A DNA stretch of 25,275 bases from a virus: IMG/VR virus record IMGVR_UViG_3300009419_001319, positions 1 through 25,275 of that record. The stretch is one strand, 5' to 3'. Below the pieces are notes generated by a model, which saw only the letters and a list, made by a program, of their open reading frames with translations, ran no database searches and was not told where the DNA came from. This document shows, piece after piece, positions 1 through 5,986 of the stretch. The first letter of the stretch is position 1; every line of letters begins with the position of its first letter. Made by a program: the position numbers and the translations under genes.

Positions 1-1
1 A

Positions 2-517
2 TCCTGCTACTCTTGGGTTGTGACTAGAATTTTATTTCGAAATAAGAAAATCATCGATATTGATGAGGTTTTCAAAGAAACAAATGAAACCTTTGCAATT
101 CTTTTAGAAAATCTAGGGCTGACTGCAACTTTTGATTTTTCTAAAAGAAATAATCAGAAATTGTATACTCATGAGTTCATTAAGACATTTACTGAATTTT
201 TGAAATATACACAACAAGATTTTGTATTTTTTTCCAATACACTGACGAAGGATAAATTCCGTAATCAGCTTTTGAAAAAAGTTCGTAGAATTTTCAAAAT
301 CAATATCATTGAAAAGAATTTTGATTTCGAAAAATTGGAATATCTTTTGAAAATTTTGAATGCTGAAATGATCTCTGAATTAGAAATGGCATTTCAAAAT
401 AGAAAAACACCATCATTCCGAAAAATATCCAAATATTTGGAGAAAGAGGGTCTGACTTTTCTCAATGAGCAGTATTTCCAAGAAGTTATCAATAAGATGA
501 CTATTTTGATTAAATAA
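2..517 (+). CDS. Hypothetical phage protein, probably 5'-truncated by the window edge
   Basis: I do not recognise this protein. The frame is open to the left edge (codons from base 2), so the gene may begin outside the window; a GTG at base 20 is the only alternative start nearby and would give 165 residues. The visible part is rich in Lys, Phe, Glu and Leu, looks mostly helical, and has no signal peptide or membrane segment. It ends four bases before the next ATG, and its stop codon lies within a TAAATAAT motif that may serve the next gene. It lies first in a run of small plus-strand genes that look like virion or prohead accessory genes, so a structural or assembly role is possible, but nothing in the sequence proves it. 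Confidence 0.6.
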   Translation, partial: SCYSWVVTRILFRNKKIIDIDEVFKETNETFAILLENLGLTATFDFSKRNNQKLYTHEFIKTFTEFLKYTQQDFVFFSNTLTKDKFRNQLLKKVRRIFKINIIEKNFDFEKLEYLLKILNAEMISELEMAFQNRKTPSFRKISKYLEKEGLTFLNEQYFQEVINKMTILIK

Positions 518-521
518 TGCT

Positions 522-986
522 ATGAGTAAATTTTTGAAACTTATTGAAGAACACGATCCAGCTACTAAGCGTGAAATGGAAAATTCTTCCAAAGCTAAAA
601 AAAGCAAATTTTTAGAAATTTTAGAAGGATATGATCCAGCTAATGAACAAAAAATGGAAGATGCTTTCAAAGCTAAAATGCTTCTTCATGAAAAGAAAAA
701 ACGTCTCAAGAAGAAAAAATACGCCGAAGAGGATGAATTTATCGATGCGGGAACAGGGGCATATGAAGTCGATAAAGAAGTCGAAGGTTTGGCAGGTAAA
801 GCTTCTAGTGGTTTGAAAGGTCTTGCAGGTAAATTGTTTGGCACTTCCGCGCAAAAAGCAAAATCAGCAGTGAAAGAAAGACAAAATCTTGCTAATCAAG
901 CGGTTGATGCTTATAGAAAAGGTTCAGTAAGAATTAAAAAAGGATTGCAAGCAGTAAAACAAACTGCAACTGGAAGAACTTATTAA
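522..986 (+). CDS. Lys-rich putative internal head/core protein with tandem N-terminal repeat
   Basis: Function not established. The 154-residue protein starts with two contiguous 26-residue repeats (residues 2-27 and 28-53), 13 of 26 identical, each reading SKFL..(I/L)..(H/Y)DPA....ME...KAK. Each copy carries an (L/I)xE triplet (LIE at 7-9, ILE at 33-35), the cut-site pattern known for the T4 prohead protease. A very basic stretch (residues 57-66) follows, then a Gly/Ala/Lys helical region that could bind DNA or amphipathic surfaces. T4 internal proteins and prohead core proteins are similarly small, basic and protease-trimmed, so a packaged or scaffold protein is my inference. It lies between two small genes, one base before the next ATG. 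Confidence 0.75.
   Translation: MSKFLKLIEEHDPATKREMENSSKAKKSKFLEILEGYDPANEQKMEDAFKAKMLLHEKKKRLKKKKYAEEDEFIDAGTGAYEVDKEVEGLAGKASSGLKGLAGKLFGTSAQKAKSAVKERQNLANQAVDAYRKGSVRIKKGLQAVKQTATGRTY
525..680 (+). repeat. 78-bp in-frame tandem duplication
   Basis: Two adjacent units, 525-602 and 603-680, encode the two 26-residue repeats of the small Lys-rich gene. They keep 13 of 26 residues, so the duplication is old but under coding constraint. The best conserved positions are the SKFL start, the DPA triplet and the KAK end. Confidence 0.8.
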
Positions 987-987
987 C

Positions 988-1392
988 ATGAAATCAAAAA
1001 CATTACAACTAATTGAAAAATATAGTCGCCTTCTTGAACAAGAAGGACAAGACCCTAATGCTGGTATGGAGCAAGCACCACCTCAAGAGGGGCAACCAGC
1101 ACCATCAGCGGAAGAAGCTAATCCTGTTCCTCTAACTTCCATAGCAGAAATTAATTACATCAAACATGTTGTGATGGCATTGCTATACGCAACAACAACT
1201 AATGTATCGGAAGCAGATAAATCAAATCTGAAGGAACTTGAAGTTGCTTTACAGGATGATGATAAAGCTCAAGAATTGTTACAACAGACTGGAAAGACTG
1301 GTAAAGAATTTTATGAAGAAGAAATTCTACCAATTATCATGGGAATCCAGAATGAGAAAGAGGAAACTCAGAATTTAAACTCAATTAGCTAA
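988..1392 (+). CDS. Small hypothetical phage protein with candidate head-targeting leader
   Basis: I do not recognise this 134-residue protein. It starts MKSKTLQLIEKYSRLLEQE, a short amphipathic helix with LIE at residues 8-10 that resembles the capsid-targeting leader of T4 internal proteins. A Pro/Gln/Ala-rich linker (about 21-50) follows, then a compact helical domain (about 50-125) with acidic segments. There is no membrane segment or Cys. It begins one base after the upstream stop. GGAAG lies 11 bases before the ATG, a modest Shine-Dalgarno match. Its stop is embedded in CTAAATAAT, a possible promoter of the next gene. A virion-packaged or core role is inferred from leader and neighbours only. 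Confidence 0.7.
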   Translation: MKSKTLQLIEKYSRLLEQEGQDPNAGMEQAPPQEGQPAPSAEEANPVPLTSIAEINYIKHVVMALLYATTTNVSEADKSNLKELEVALQDDDKAQELLQQTGKTGKEFYEEEILPIIMGIQNEKEETQNLNSIS

Positions 1393-1400
1393 ATAATATT

Positions 1401-1829
1401 ATGAAATTCAAAGGCGAAGAAAATAAAGTGATTTGGGAATCTTTCCGTGGTAAAGTTATGAACGAAAGATTTGATGAAGAGATGGATGATGACTTCGGTG
1501 ATGCCATGGAGGATGATGATTTCGGTGACGACGATGACTTTGGTGACGAAAGTGATTTTGATCAACCTGAAGCACATGGAATGGTCATGGAATTTGATCC
1601 AATTAGTCCTGTTGAGAAGCACGAAGTTAATGAAGTTCTTCTTTCAGAGTTGAAAAAACTCGCTGAATATGCTGATCGTTTGTATGAAATGAGAAACGAT
1701 TGTGAATTTGAAGATTGGATGGTTTCCGCGATTACTATTTCTTCGACATATGTTTCCGATGTTTGGCATCGTCTTGATGCTAAAGCTGATTTTGCAAACA
1801 CTGGATTCGAGCAATCCGATGATTATTAA
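1401..1829 (+). CDS. Acidic phage protein with DFGD repeats and helical C-terminal domain
   Basis: The 142-residue protein has three parts: a basic start with IWE at 11-13, a very acidic low-complexity segment (about 25-57) with repeated DFGD units at 31-34, 40-43 and 46-49, and a C-terminal helical domain (about 72-130) with a ...LAEYADRLYEM...WMVSAI.....SDVWH pattern. That last pattern resembles a short helical module I recall from proteins of T4-like marine phages (LxxYAxxLxxM...LPEWVxxKI...), but I could not search for it. The acidic segment may mimic DNA or bind basic proteins such as its Lys-rich neighbour; this is inference. CTAAATAAT ends three bases before the ATG. Confidence 0.7.
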   Translation: MKFKGEENKVIWESFRGKVMNERFDEEMDDDFGDAMEDDDFGDDDDFGDESDFDQPEAHGMVMEFDPISPVEKHEVNEVLLSELKKLAEYADRLYEMRNDCEFEDWMVSAITISSTYVSDVWHRLDAKADFANTGFEQSDDY

Positions 1830-1845
1830 TAATTTTTATAAATGA

Positions 1846-2304
1846 ATGACAAGTTTCAAACAATTCTTTGTGGAAAAAAATATATTCGGTCTAATCGAAG
1901 ATATTATTATTGATGGTGTCGGGACTATTTCCTCTAAATTGGATACTGGTAACGGTGCTTACAATGTTTTACATGGAGAAGATGTTGAATTTGGTAAGGA
2001 TAAGAAAACAGGCGAGAAGATAGTAAGATTCACAACCATCAATTCCATGAGATTAGAAAAACCTACAGAAGATACAATCATAATTAATATCGGAGAAGGA
2101 AATACTGTTGAAAGACCTGTGTGTCTTTTCGATTGTATTATAGGAGGTAAAAAATTTAAAAGTATCCCCTTTTCTATTAGTAATCGATCTACTAATGACC
2201 ACAAGGTTTTAATCGGAAAAGATTTTATCAAAAATGAATTGGATGCCCTGATCGATGTGGCATTAAACAATGTAGCAGACAAAAAATTATCAGTCGATGT
2301 ATAA
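1846..2304 (+). CDS. RimB/COG4067-type retropepsin-like protease, putative virion protein
   Basis: The 152-residue protein fits the retropepsin-like family annotated as ATP-dependent zinc protease (COG4067, PF05618). It shows the active-site turn KLDTGNG (31-37) followed by VLH (41-43), where family members usually have K(I/L)DTGA..S.LH; then ERPVCLF.C.IGG (89-101); and SNR.....KVLIGKDF (112-127), matching the usual ..R.....PMLIGRDFL ending. Asp33 would be the catalytic aspartate of a homodimer. The family name implies zinc and ATP, but the fold is that of aspartic proteases. The first ten residues, MTSFKQFFVE, look like an added leader of the T4 internal-protein type. A second ATG four bases upstream is out of frame. 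The substrate is unknown. Confidence 0.7.
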   Translation: MTSFKQFFVEKNIFGLIEDIIIDGVGTISSKLDTGNGAYNVLHGEDVEFGKDKKTGEKIVRFTTINSMRLEKPTEDTIIINIGEGNTVERPVCLFDCIIGGKKFKSIPFSISNRSTNDHKVLIGKDFIKNELDALIDVALNNVADKKLSVDV

Positions 2305-2842
2305 GTTATCACAGAGAGAATTATTGGAAGAGGGACTTTGGGATGCTTTTAAAAGAGGTCTTAATTTCGCAAAGCAAGTAGGTAAAGAAGTTGGTAAGGT
2401 TGTCGCGCCTAATACTAGTTCTAAATTGGCTAATATTGCACAAGCAAGTAGAGGTGCTATACAAAGAATAAAACAATCCGTCAAAAAAATAGAAGAAAGA
2501 ATTTTGGATTGGATGGATGAACAAGGCATAGTGCCAATCCCAAATGAAAAAATTAAAGTGGGTAAAAACACTCCAAAGGGGCAGCACTATCTGGTCAAAG
2601 TAGCGCAAAAAGGTGTCACCCCAACAGGTGAATCTGTAGCTGGTAAAAAATTCAGATATCCTCAAGCAATTGTTCTTTTTGATAAAGACAAAGATTCCTT
2701 TGATTGGGTCATTAAACCTAGATGGGATCAATTTATGAAAGATGAAGATAGGAAGGATGCATATTGGAACGATGATGCTAGACCCGAAGGAGAGAAAAAT
2801 ACTCCACCATCTACTACGCCTCCAACATCTACCACGCCATAA
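2297..2842 (+). CDS. Hypothetical phage protein with amphipathic N-terminus and Pro/Thr-rich tail
   Basis: I do not recognise this 181-residue protein. It overlaps the protease gene by eight bases. Residues 4-14 (LSQRELLEEGL) include an LLE triplet at 9-11 like the candidate cleavable leaders of the neighbouring genes. Residues 13-35 (WDAFKRG...VGKEVGKVV) form a Gly/Lys amphipathic helix that I associate loosely with virion proteins of T4-like phages. A middle domain (about 85-150) contains the motif KVGKNTPKGQHY and several aromatic residues. The tail is a low-complexity run of Pro, Thr and Ser, probably disordered. A packaged or structural protein is plausible; no enzyme motif is visible. 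Confidence 0.7.
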   Translation: MYKLSQRELLEEGLWDAFKRGLNFAKQVGKEVGKVVAPNTSSKLANIAQASRGAIQRIKQSVKKIEERILDWMDEQGIVPIPNEKIKVGKNTPKGQHYLVKVAQKGVTPTGESVAGKKFRYPQAIVLFDKDKDSFDWVIKPRWDQFMKDEDRKDAYWNDDARPEGEKNTPPSTTPPTSTTP

Positions 2843-2846
2843 GATA

Positions 2847-2874
2847 TTGACATTCACAAATCATTCATAAATAT
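2847..2874 (+). promoter_or_regulatory. Putative promoter TTGACA-N14-ATAAATAT
   Basis: A perfect TTGACA (2847-2852) is followed after 14 bases by ATAAATAT (2867-2874), then four bases and ATG at 2879. The same arrangement with identical spacing precedes the GroES-like gene at 18722. If TAAATA acts as the -10 element, transcription would begin at or very near the A of ATG, giving a leaderless mRNA. Confidence 0.5.
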
Positions 2875-2878
2875 CAAT

Positions 2879-3058
2879 ATGAACGTAGAAATCGTAGTGA
2901 AAGAGGATGAGAATTTTAAGATTGTGAACGGTGAAGAAGAAACACCGAAAGCTGTTGAGCAACCAATCAAAGTAGAAACACCACAAAAACCACAACCAAC
3001 CTTGGAAAATCCAAAAGGTCATTCATGGTTTGATGGTACTTCTTGGGGGGCGAAGTGA
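2879..3058 (+). CDS. Small acidic 59-residue hypothetical protein
   Basis: An ATG at 2879 opens a 59-residue frame ending at TGA 3056-3058. The product begins MNVEIVVKEDENF, continues with a Glu/Pro/Lys-rich disordered-looking middle, and ends in an aromatic tail, HSWFDGTSWGAK. I do not recognise it. Support for a real gene comes from the promoter-like TTGACA/ATAAATAT pair just upstream, the fit between the upstream gene and the convergent phoH gene, and the ordered tail. The short aromatic C-terminus could be a docking peptide for another phage protein. It is absent from predictions that ignore frames under about 60 residues. Confidence 0.6.
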   Translation: MNVEIVVKEDENFKIVNGEEETPKAVEQPIKVETPQKPQPTLENPKGHSWFDGTSWGAK

Positions 3059-3070
3059 TTAGTATTTATA

Positions 3071-3084
3071 GCGTATTAATACGC
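3071..3084. terminator. Perfect 14-bp palindrome between convergent genes
   Basis: GCGTATTAATACGC is a perfect palindrome in the 27-base gap between the 59-residue gene and the convergent phoH gene. As RNA it could fold into a five-pair stem with a TTAA loop on either strand. It lacks a clear U-run, so it is at best a weak bidirectional terminator; it could instead be a protein-binding site. Confidence 0.3.
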
Positions 3085-3085
3085 A

Positions 3086-3826
3086 TTATACCTTGAGAAC
3101 TTGCGTGATATGTTTCAATATCTGTGATCTCACGATATCACTTGTGTCGAATTCGACACATTGAATTTCATTTTTTCTTGAGAAATCAGTGTCAAATGCT
3201 TCATATACGGAAGTAAATCCAGAGTCCTTGATATCTGCTTGAGCAGCATCGCCCAATACGAAGTATCGAGAATGTCTACCAAATCGTGTTAGGATGGTTG
3301 TTAGCTCTCCCTTTGTCATGTTTTGAGCTTCATCAATGATCACAGCACAGCGATGGAAGGTAAGACCTCTTACGAAATTTACTGGTATTGCTTTGATATA
3401 TTCGTTTTCCATCAAATAAGTGATATCTGTTTTAGACAAAATTTCATTCAATTTATCCAACATTGGCATAATATAAGGTAAGAATTTTTCATTCTCGTCA
3501 CCTTTAAGAAATCCAATTGAACGTGAAGAACTCTCCACTACAGAACGAATATAGATGATCTTATCAACATGCCCGTTCTTTAGAAGTTCTAAGGCTGAAA
3601 ATACAGCTAAGTGAGTCTTCGCGCTTCCTGCTGGTCCGTTGACAAATACCATATTATTCCTCGGACTTTGCGACATATAATAAAATTTCTGTTGGTTATC
3701 AGTCATTGGATAATTATTTTTCAAATATAAATTTGATAAATCAAACCCCTTTTTGATGTGTTCAGTATATTCTTCTGTCACATCCCGCTCTTTCCTCTTA
3801 CGAGGAGGTGTCTTTTTAACTGACAT
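3086..3826 (-). CDS. phoH: PhoH-like P-loop ATPase
   Basis: The 246-residue protein is a PhoH-family ATPase. It has Walker A GPAGSAKT (64-71), an R-rich region with YIRSVVE (92-98) typical of PhoH, Walker B IIDEAQN (163-169), and the third motif GDAAQAD (192-198). The basic N-terminus (KKTPPRKRKER) could bind nucleic acid. PhoH-like genes are common in marine T4-like phages; related PhoH2 proteins act as RNA helicases or ribonuclease partners, but the phage role is unsettled. This is the only minus-strand gene here, lying tail-to-tail with the genes on its left and head-to-head with the kinase gene on its right. A TTAAATAAT motif lies upstream of its ATG on the minus strand. Confidence 0.93.
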   Translation of the reverse strand: MSVKKTPPRKRKERDVTEEYTEHIKKGFDLSNLYLKNNYPMTDNQQKFYYMSQSPRNNMVFVNGPAGSAKTHLAVFSALELLKNGHVDKIIYIRSVVESSSRSIGFLKGDENEKFLPYIMPMLDKLNEILSKTDITYLMENEYIKAIPVNFVRGLTFHRCAVIIDEAQNMTKGELTTILTRFGRHSRYFVLGDAAQADIKDSGFTSVYEAFDTDFSRKNEIQCVEFDTSDIVRSQILKHITQVLKV

Positions 3827-3835
3827 ATGTATTAT

Positions 3836-3841
3836 TATTTA
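3836..3841 (-). promoter_or_regulatory. Putative late-type promoter element for phoH
   Basis: Read on the minus strand, TTAAATAATAAT lies nine bases before the phoH ATG. It matches the TAAATA element found before several other genes here and resembles the TATAAATA core of T4 late promoters. The assignment rests on position and similarity alone. Confidence 0.35.
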
Positions 3842-3853
3842 ACAAAAAACCAC

Positions 3854-3881
3854 TTGATTTATGAGAATATGGTGGTAAATT
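3854..3881 (+). promoter_or_regulatory. Putative sigma70-like promoter TTGATT-N16-TAAATT
   Basis: TTGATT (3854-3859) and TAAATT (3876-3881) are spaced by 16 bases, and the -10 element ends seven bases before the ATG at 3889. The bases GTGGTA in front of the -10 recur in the promoter before the helicase gene (GTGGTAGGAT). Together with the phoH element, this makes the 62-base gap a divergent control region. Confidence 0.45.
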
Positions 3882-3888
3882 AATTAAT

Positions 3889-4626
3889 ATGAAAATTGCG
3901 TTTAGTGGTAGCGGTAATGTCGGAAAAAGCACCTTAATTAAGTCTTTTTTGCAGAAATGGCAGATGTATAAAACACCGTTAAAAACATACAGAGATATTA
4001 TCAAAGAAAAAGATTTGAAACATTCTTCCAATACCACAGCAGAAACACAATTGCTTATCTTGGATTGGATGACACAGACCTTAGAAGTTAATAAGGATGA
4101 GAAATATGTCGTATATGATCGCTGTCCTTTGGATAATTTGGCATATACCCTCCATGCTACTGAAAAAGATTTGGTATCGGAGGATGTTCTCGGAATTACT
4201 GTAGATATTGTTCGACGTTCTCTGAAAAATCTAGATATTATTTTTTGGATTAAATACGATCCCACTATCAAAGTTGTAGCAGATGGATTACGCGATACTA
4301 ATTTGAATTATATTCAGGAGATTGATGATATCTTTGCTGGTCTTTATGAACAATATTCTGATCATCTGGAAAACACACCATTCTTCATCGCTGATGACAT
4401 GCCAGCAATTATTCCTATTGAAAATATTCCGAATCTTGATGATCGAATTGCTTGGGTTGGAGAATTTATCGATCAAAAAGGTGAATTAATTGAAACACAA
4501 GAAAGTGTTCTTGATCCTAAAAATCTGGAAATGATGGAACAAATGCTGAAAGATCAGGGTCAATGGATAGAAAAGGATAATCAATTCAAGAATCTCACGA
4601 ATCAAATCAAGAATTTCAAGATTTAA
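3889..4626 (+). CDS. P-loop nucleotide/nucleoside kinase-like protein (AAA_28-like)
   Basis: The 245-residue protein begins with a P-loop, GSGNVGKST (7-15), right after the first strand, as in deoxynucleoside/thymidylate kinases and the NadR-type nicotinamide riboside kinase fold. YDRCPLDNLAY (76-86) fits the DR(S/C)..D motif that binds the phosphate acceptor in these kinases. Residues 117-123 (DIIFWIK) match the strand after the helical region. The C-terminal 40 residues are Gln/Lys-rich and probably helical. The acceptor cannot be read from sequence; its place at the head of the Prs-HAD-NAMPT run makes a role in NAD or nucleotide metabolism attractive, but that is inference. It may be transcribed from the TTGATT/TAAATT promoter. 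Confidence 0.8.
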   Translation: MKIAFSGSGNVGKSTLIKSFLQKWQMYKTPLKTYRDIIKEKDLKHSSNTTAETQLLILDWMTQTLEVNKDEKYVVYDRCPLDNLAYTLHATEKDLVSEDVLGITVDIVRRSLKNLDIIFWIKYDPTIKVVADGLRDTNLNYIQEIDDIFAGLYEQYSDHLENTPFFIADDMPAIIPIENIPNLDDRIAWVGEFIDQKGELIETQESVLDPKNLEMMEQMLKDQGQWIEKDNQFKNLTNQIKNFKI

Positions 4627-4635
4627 AAACTAGGT

Positions 4636-4641
4636 TACAAT
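4636..4641 (+). promoter_or_regulatory. Possible -10 element TACAAT before the Prs-like gene
   Basis: TACAAT, preceded by TAGGT, ends six bases before the first of two consecutive ATG codons at 4648. No good -35 hexamer lies at the right distance (TTTCAA at 16 bases is a weak match). It fits the local pattern of -10-like elements placed almost against the start codon. Confidence 0.3.
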
Positions 4642-4647
4642 CGCAAC

Positions 4648-5577
4648 ATGATGAAACAAAAAAATCACATTACTTGGAAAAACGAAAGCGAAGAGCTTTA
4701 TGTTCTCAATCTGGATCAGAATTTTGATCCTTTTGAAAATTATGAAGGCGGAATTTTCAAAGTTAAGTTTTCCAAAGGACTTTTTCCAGCAGGAGAACCA
4801 AATTTTAAAATCGAATCATCGTTATATAATGGTAATATGGTGATCACGCACCGTATTAATTCGGTGTCGGATTTGATCGATATCGTAATAGCCAATGATG
4901 CTGTTCGCCGTATGGGGATCAAAAATATTGAATTGTTCATACCCTATTTCCCAGCAGCAAGACAAGATAGAATTTGTAATACAGGAGAGGCTTTTACTTT
5001 GAAAATCTTCGCGGATATGATCAACTCTTGTGGATTTGATAAGGTATCTATTCTGTGTCCGCATAGTGATGTTACACCAGCGTTGATCAATAATGTTCAT
5101 ATTTTAGATGAACGTGAATGGGTGTTGCAAAGTGTTTTGGAAATGTCGAATGGTAAGGATATTAATATCGTATGTCCTGATGCTGGTGCTGGTAAAAGAG
5201 TTCAGAAAATCATTGAGTATCTATCCAATCAAGATAGAACTCATCTTTATCATCTCGTCCGATGTGAAAAAATTCGAGACGTTAAAGACGGTTCTTTGAA
5301 AGAATTTTACGTTGGTGAAGGACTTGTTGAGGGCGCACCGACATTGATAATCGATGATATCAATTGTAAAGGTGGGACATTCTTGGGTCTTGCTGAAAAA
5401 TTGAAAGAGAAAAATTGTGGTTCTTTGGGATTGTTTACCACACACAGTGACTGCCAAGAAGGGGTTGAAAATGTTTCACGTAAATTTGACTTCGTTTTCA
5501 CGACCAATAGTAAGCAAAATTGGTCAGATATCTTAAAATTCGCTGGTTTGACAACTTTTAAAATCAAATACCAATGA
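4648..5577 (+). CDS. prs: Ribose-phosphate pyrophosphokinase-like enzyme (Prs, or NARP1 Adps)
   Basis: The 309-residue protein has the Prs fold: PYFPAARQDR (99-108), matching the PYFGYARQDR signature of PRPP synthetases; CPDAGAGKR (176-184), matching ..PD.G...R; KIRD (208-211) in the flexible-loop region; and the pyrophosphate/ribose loop IIDDINCKGGT (234-244), where cellular enzymes have VDD..DTGGT. It would make PRPP from ribose 5-phosphate and ATP. In the phage NARP1 pathway a Prs homologue (Adps) instead adds pyrophosphate to ADP-ribose; the altered loop (NCK for the usual D-T/A) leaves this open. The gene has a double ATG start (4648 and 4651) and overlaps the next gene by ATGA. Confidence 0.9.
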   Translation: MMKQKNHITWKNESEELYVLNLDQNFDPFENYEGGIFKVKFSKGLFPAGEPNFKIESSLYNGNMVITHRINSVSDLIDIVIANDAVRRMGIKNIELFIPYFPAARQDRICNTGEAFTLKIFADMINSCGFDKVSILCPHSDVTPALINNVHILDEREWVLQSVLEMSNGKDINIVCPDAGAGKRVQKIIEYLSNQDRTHLYHLVRCEKIRDVKDGSLKEFYVGEGLVEGAPTLIIDDINCKGGTFLGLAEKLKEKNCGSLGLFTTHSDCQEGVENVSRKFDFVFTTNSKQNWSDILKFAGLTTFKIKYQ

Positions 5578-5984
5578 GATATAATCATCCTTTTACAAAA
5601 TCTGAAAATTGTGCAGAGAGATTATTTCAACAATGGAAAGAACATAACTCTTTAATTATTGCAGTAGACTTTGATGACACAGTTTGCCCTTATAAAGACG
5701 ATTATGATACCTCAGAAGTTATCAATATCTTGAAAAGATGTAATGAAAATAATTTCAAATTGATTGTTTTCACTGCTTCGGAGAAAGAAAGATTTGAAAA
5801 AATTGAACAATTTTTTGAAGACAATCTCATTAAAATTCAAGGAATTAATAAAAATTTATTAGACAAAATTGGAAACGATGGTAAGATTTACTATAATCTT
5901 TTACTTTGTGATAGAGCGGGTTTAGGACAAGCTCTAGAAACTTTAGAAATACTTTTAGAAAAAATAAACAAAAATACAAAATAA
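5574..5984 (+). CDS. HAD-superfamily hydrolase-like protein
   Basis: The 136-residue protein carries HAD motif I as VDFDDTVCPY (31-40), with Asp32 the expected nucleophile and Asp34 the acid/base. Motif II is probably FTAS (66-69). LLLCDRAGLGQA (109-120) has one Asp at the motif IV place, where many relatives have two; there is little room for a cap domain. It would be a small phosphatase, substrate unknown. Being translationally coupled (ATGA) to the Prs-like gene and two bases before the NAMPT-like gene, it probably works on a sugar phosphate or nucleotide of that pathway. I recall similar small HAD proteins with the DRAGL ending beside NadV genes in other phages, without being able to check. 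Confidence 0.78.
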   Translation: MRYNHPFTKSENCAERLFQQWKEHNSLIIAVDFDDTVCPYKDDYDTSEVINILKRCNENNFKLIVFTASEKERFEKIEQFFEDNLIKIQGINKNLLDKIGNDGKIYYNLLLCDRAGLGQALETLEILLEKINKNTK

Positions 5985-5986
5985 AT

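Noticed and set aside
1837-1844. TATAAATG as a late promoter for the protease gene
   Set aside because: It ends only one base before the ATG at 1846, so a normal start site would fall inside the gene.
2321-2857. 178-residue minus-strand frame
   Set aside because: It lies opposite a plus-strand gene that fits the operon. The product is rich in Phe, Ile, Cys and Trp with no coherent fold, and it has no start context.
3816-4271. 151-residue minus-strand frame overlapping the kinase gene
   Set aside because: It runs through the P-loop and DRCPLDN coding region of the kinase and overlaps the phoH start; no motif supports it.
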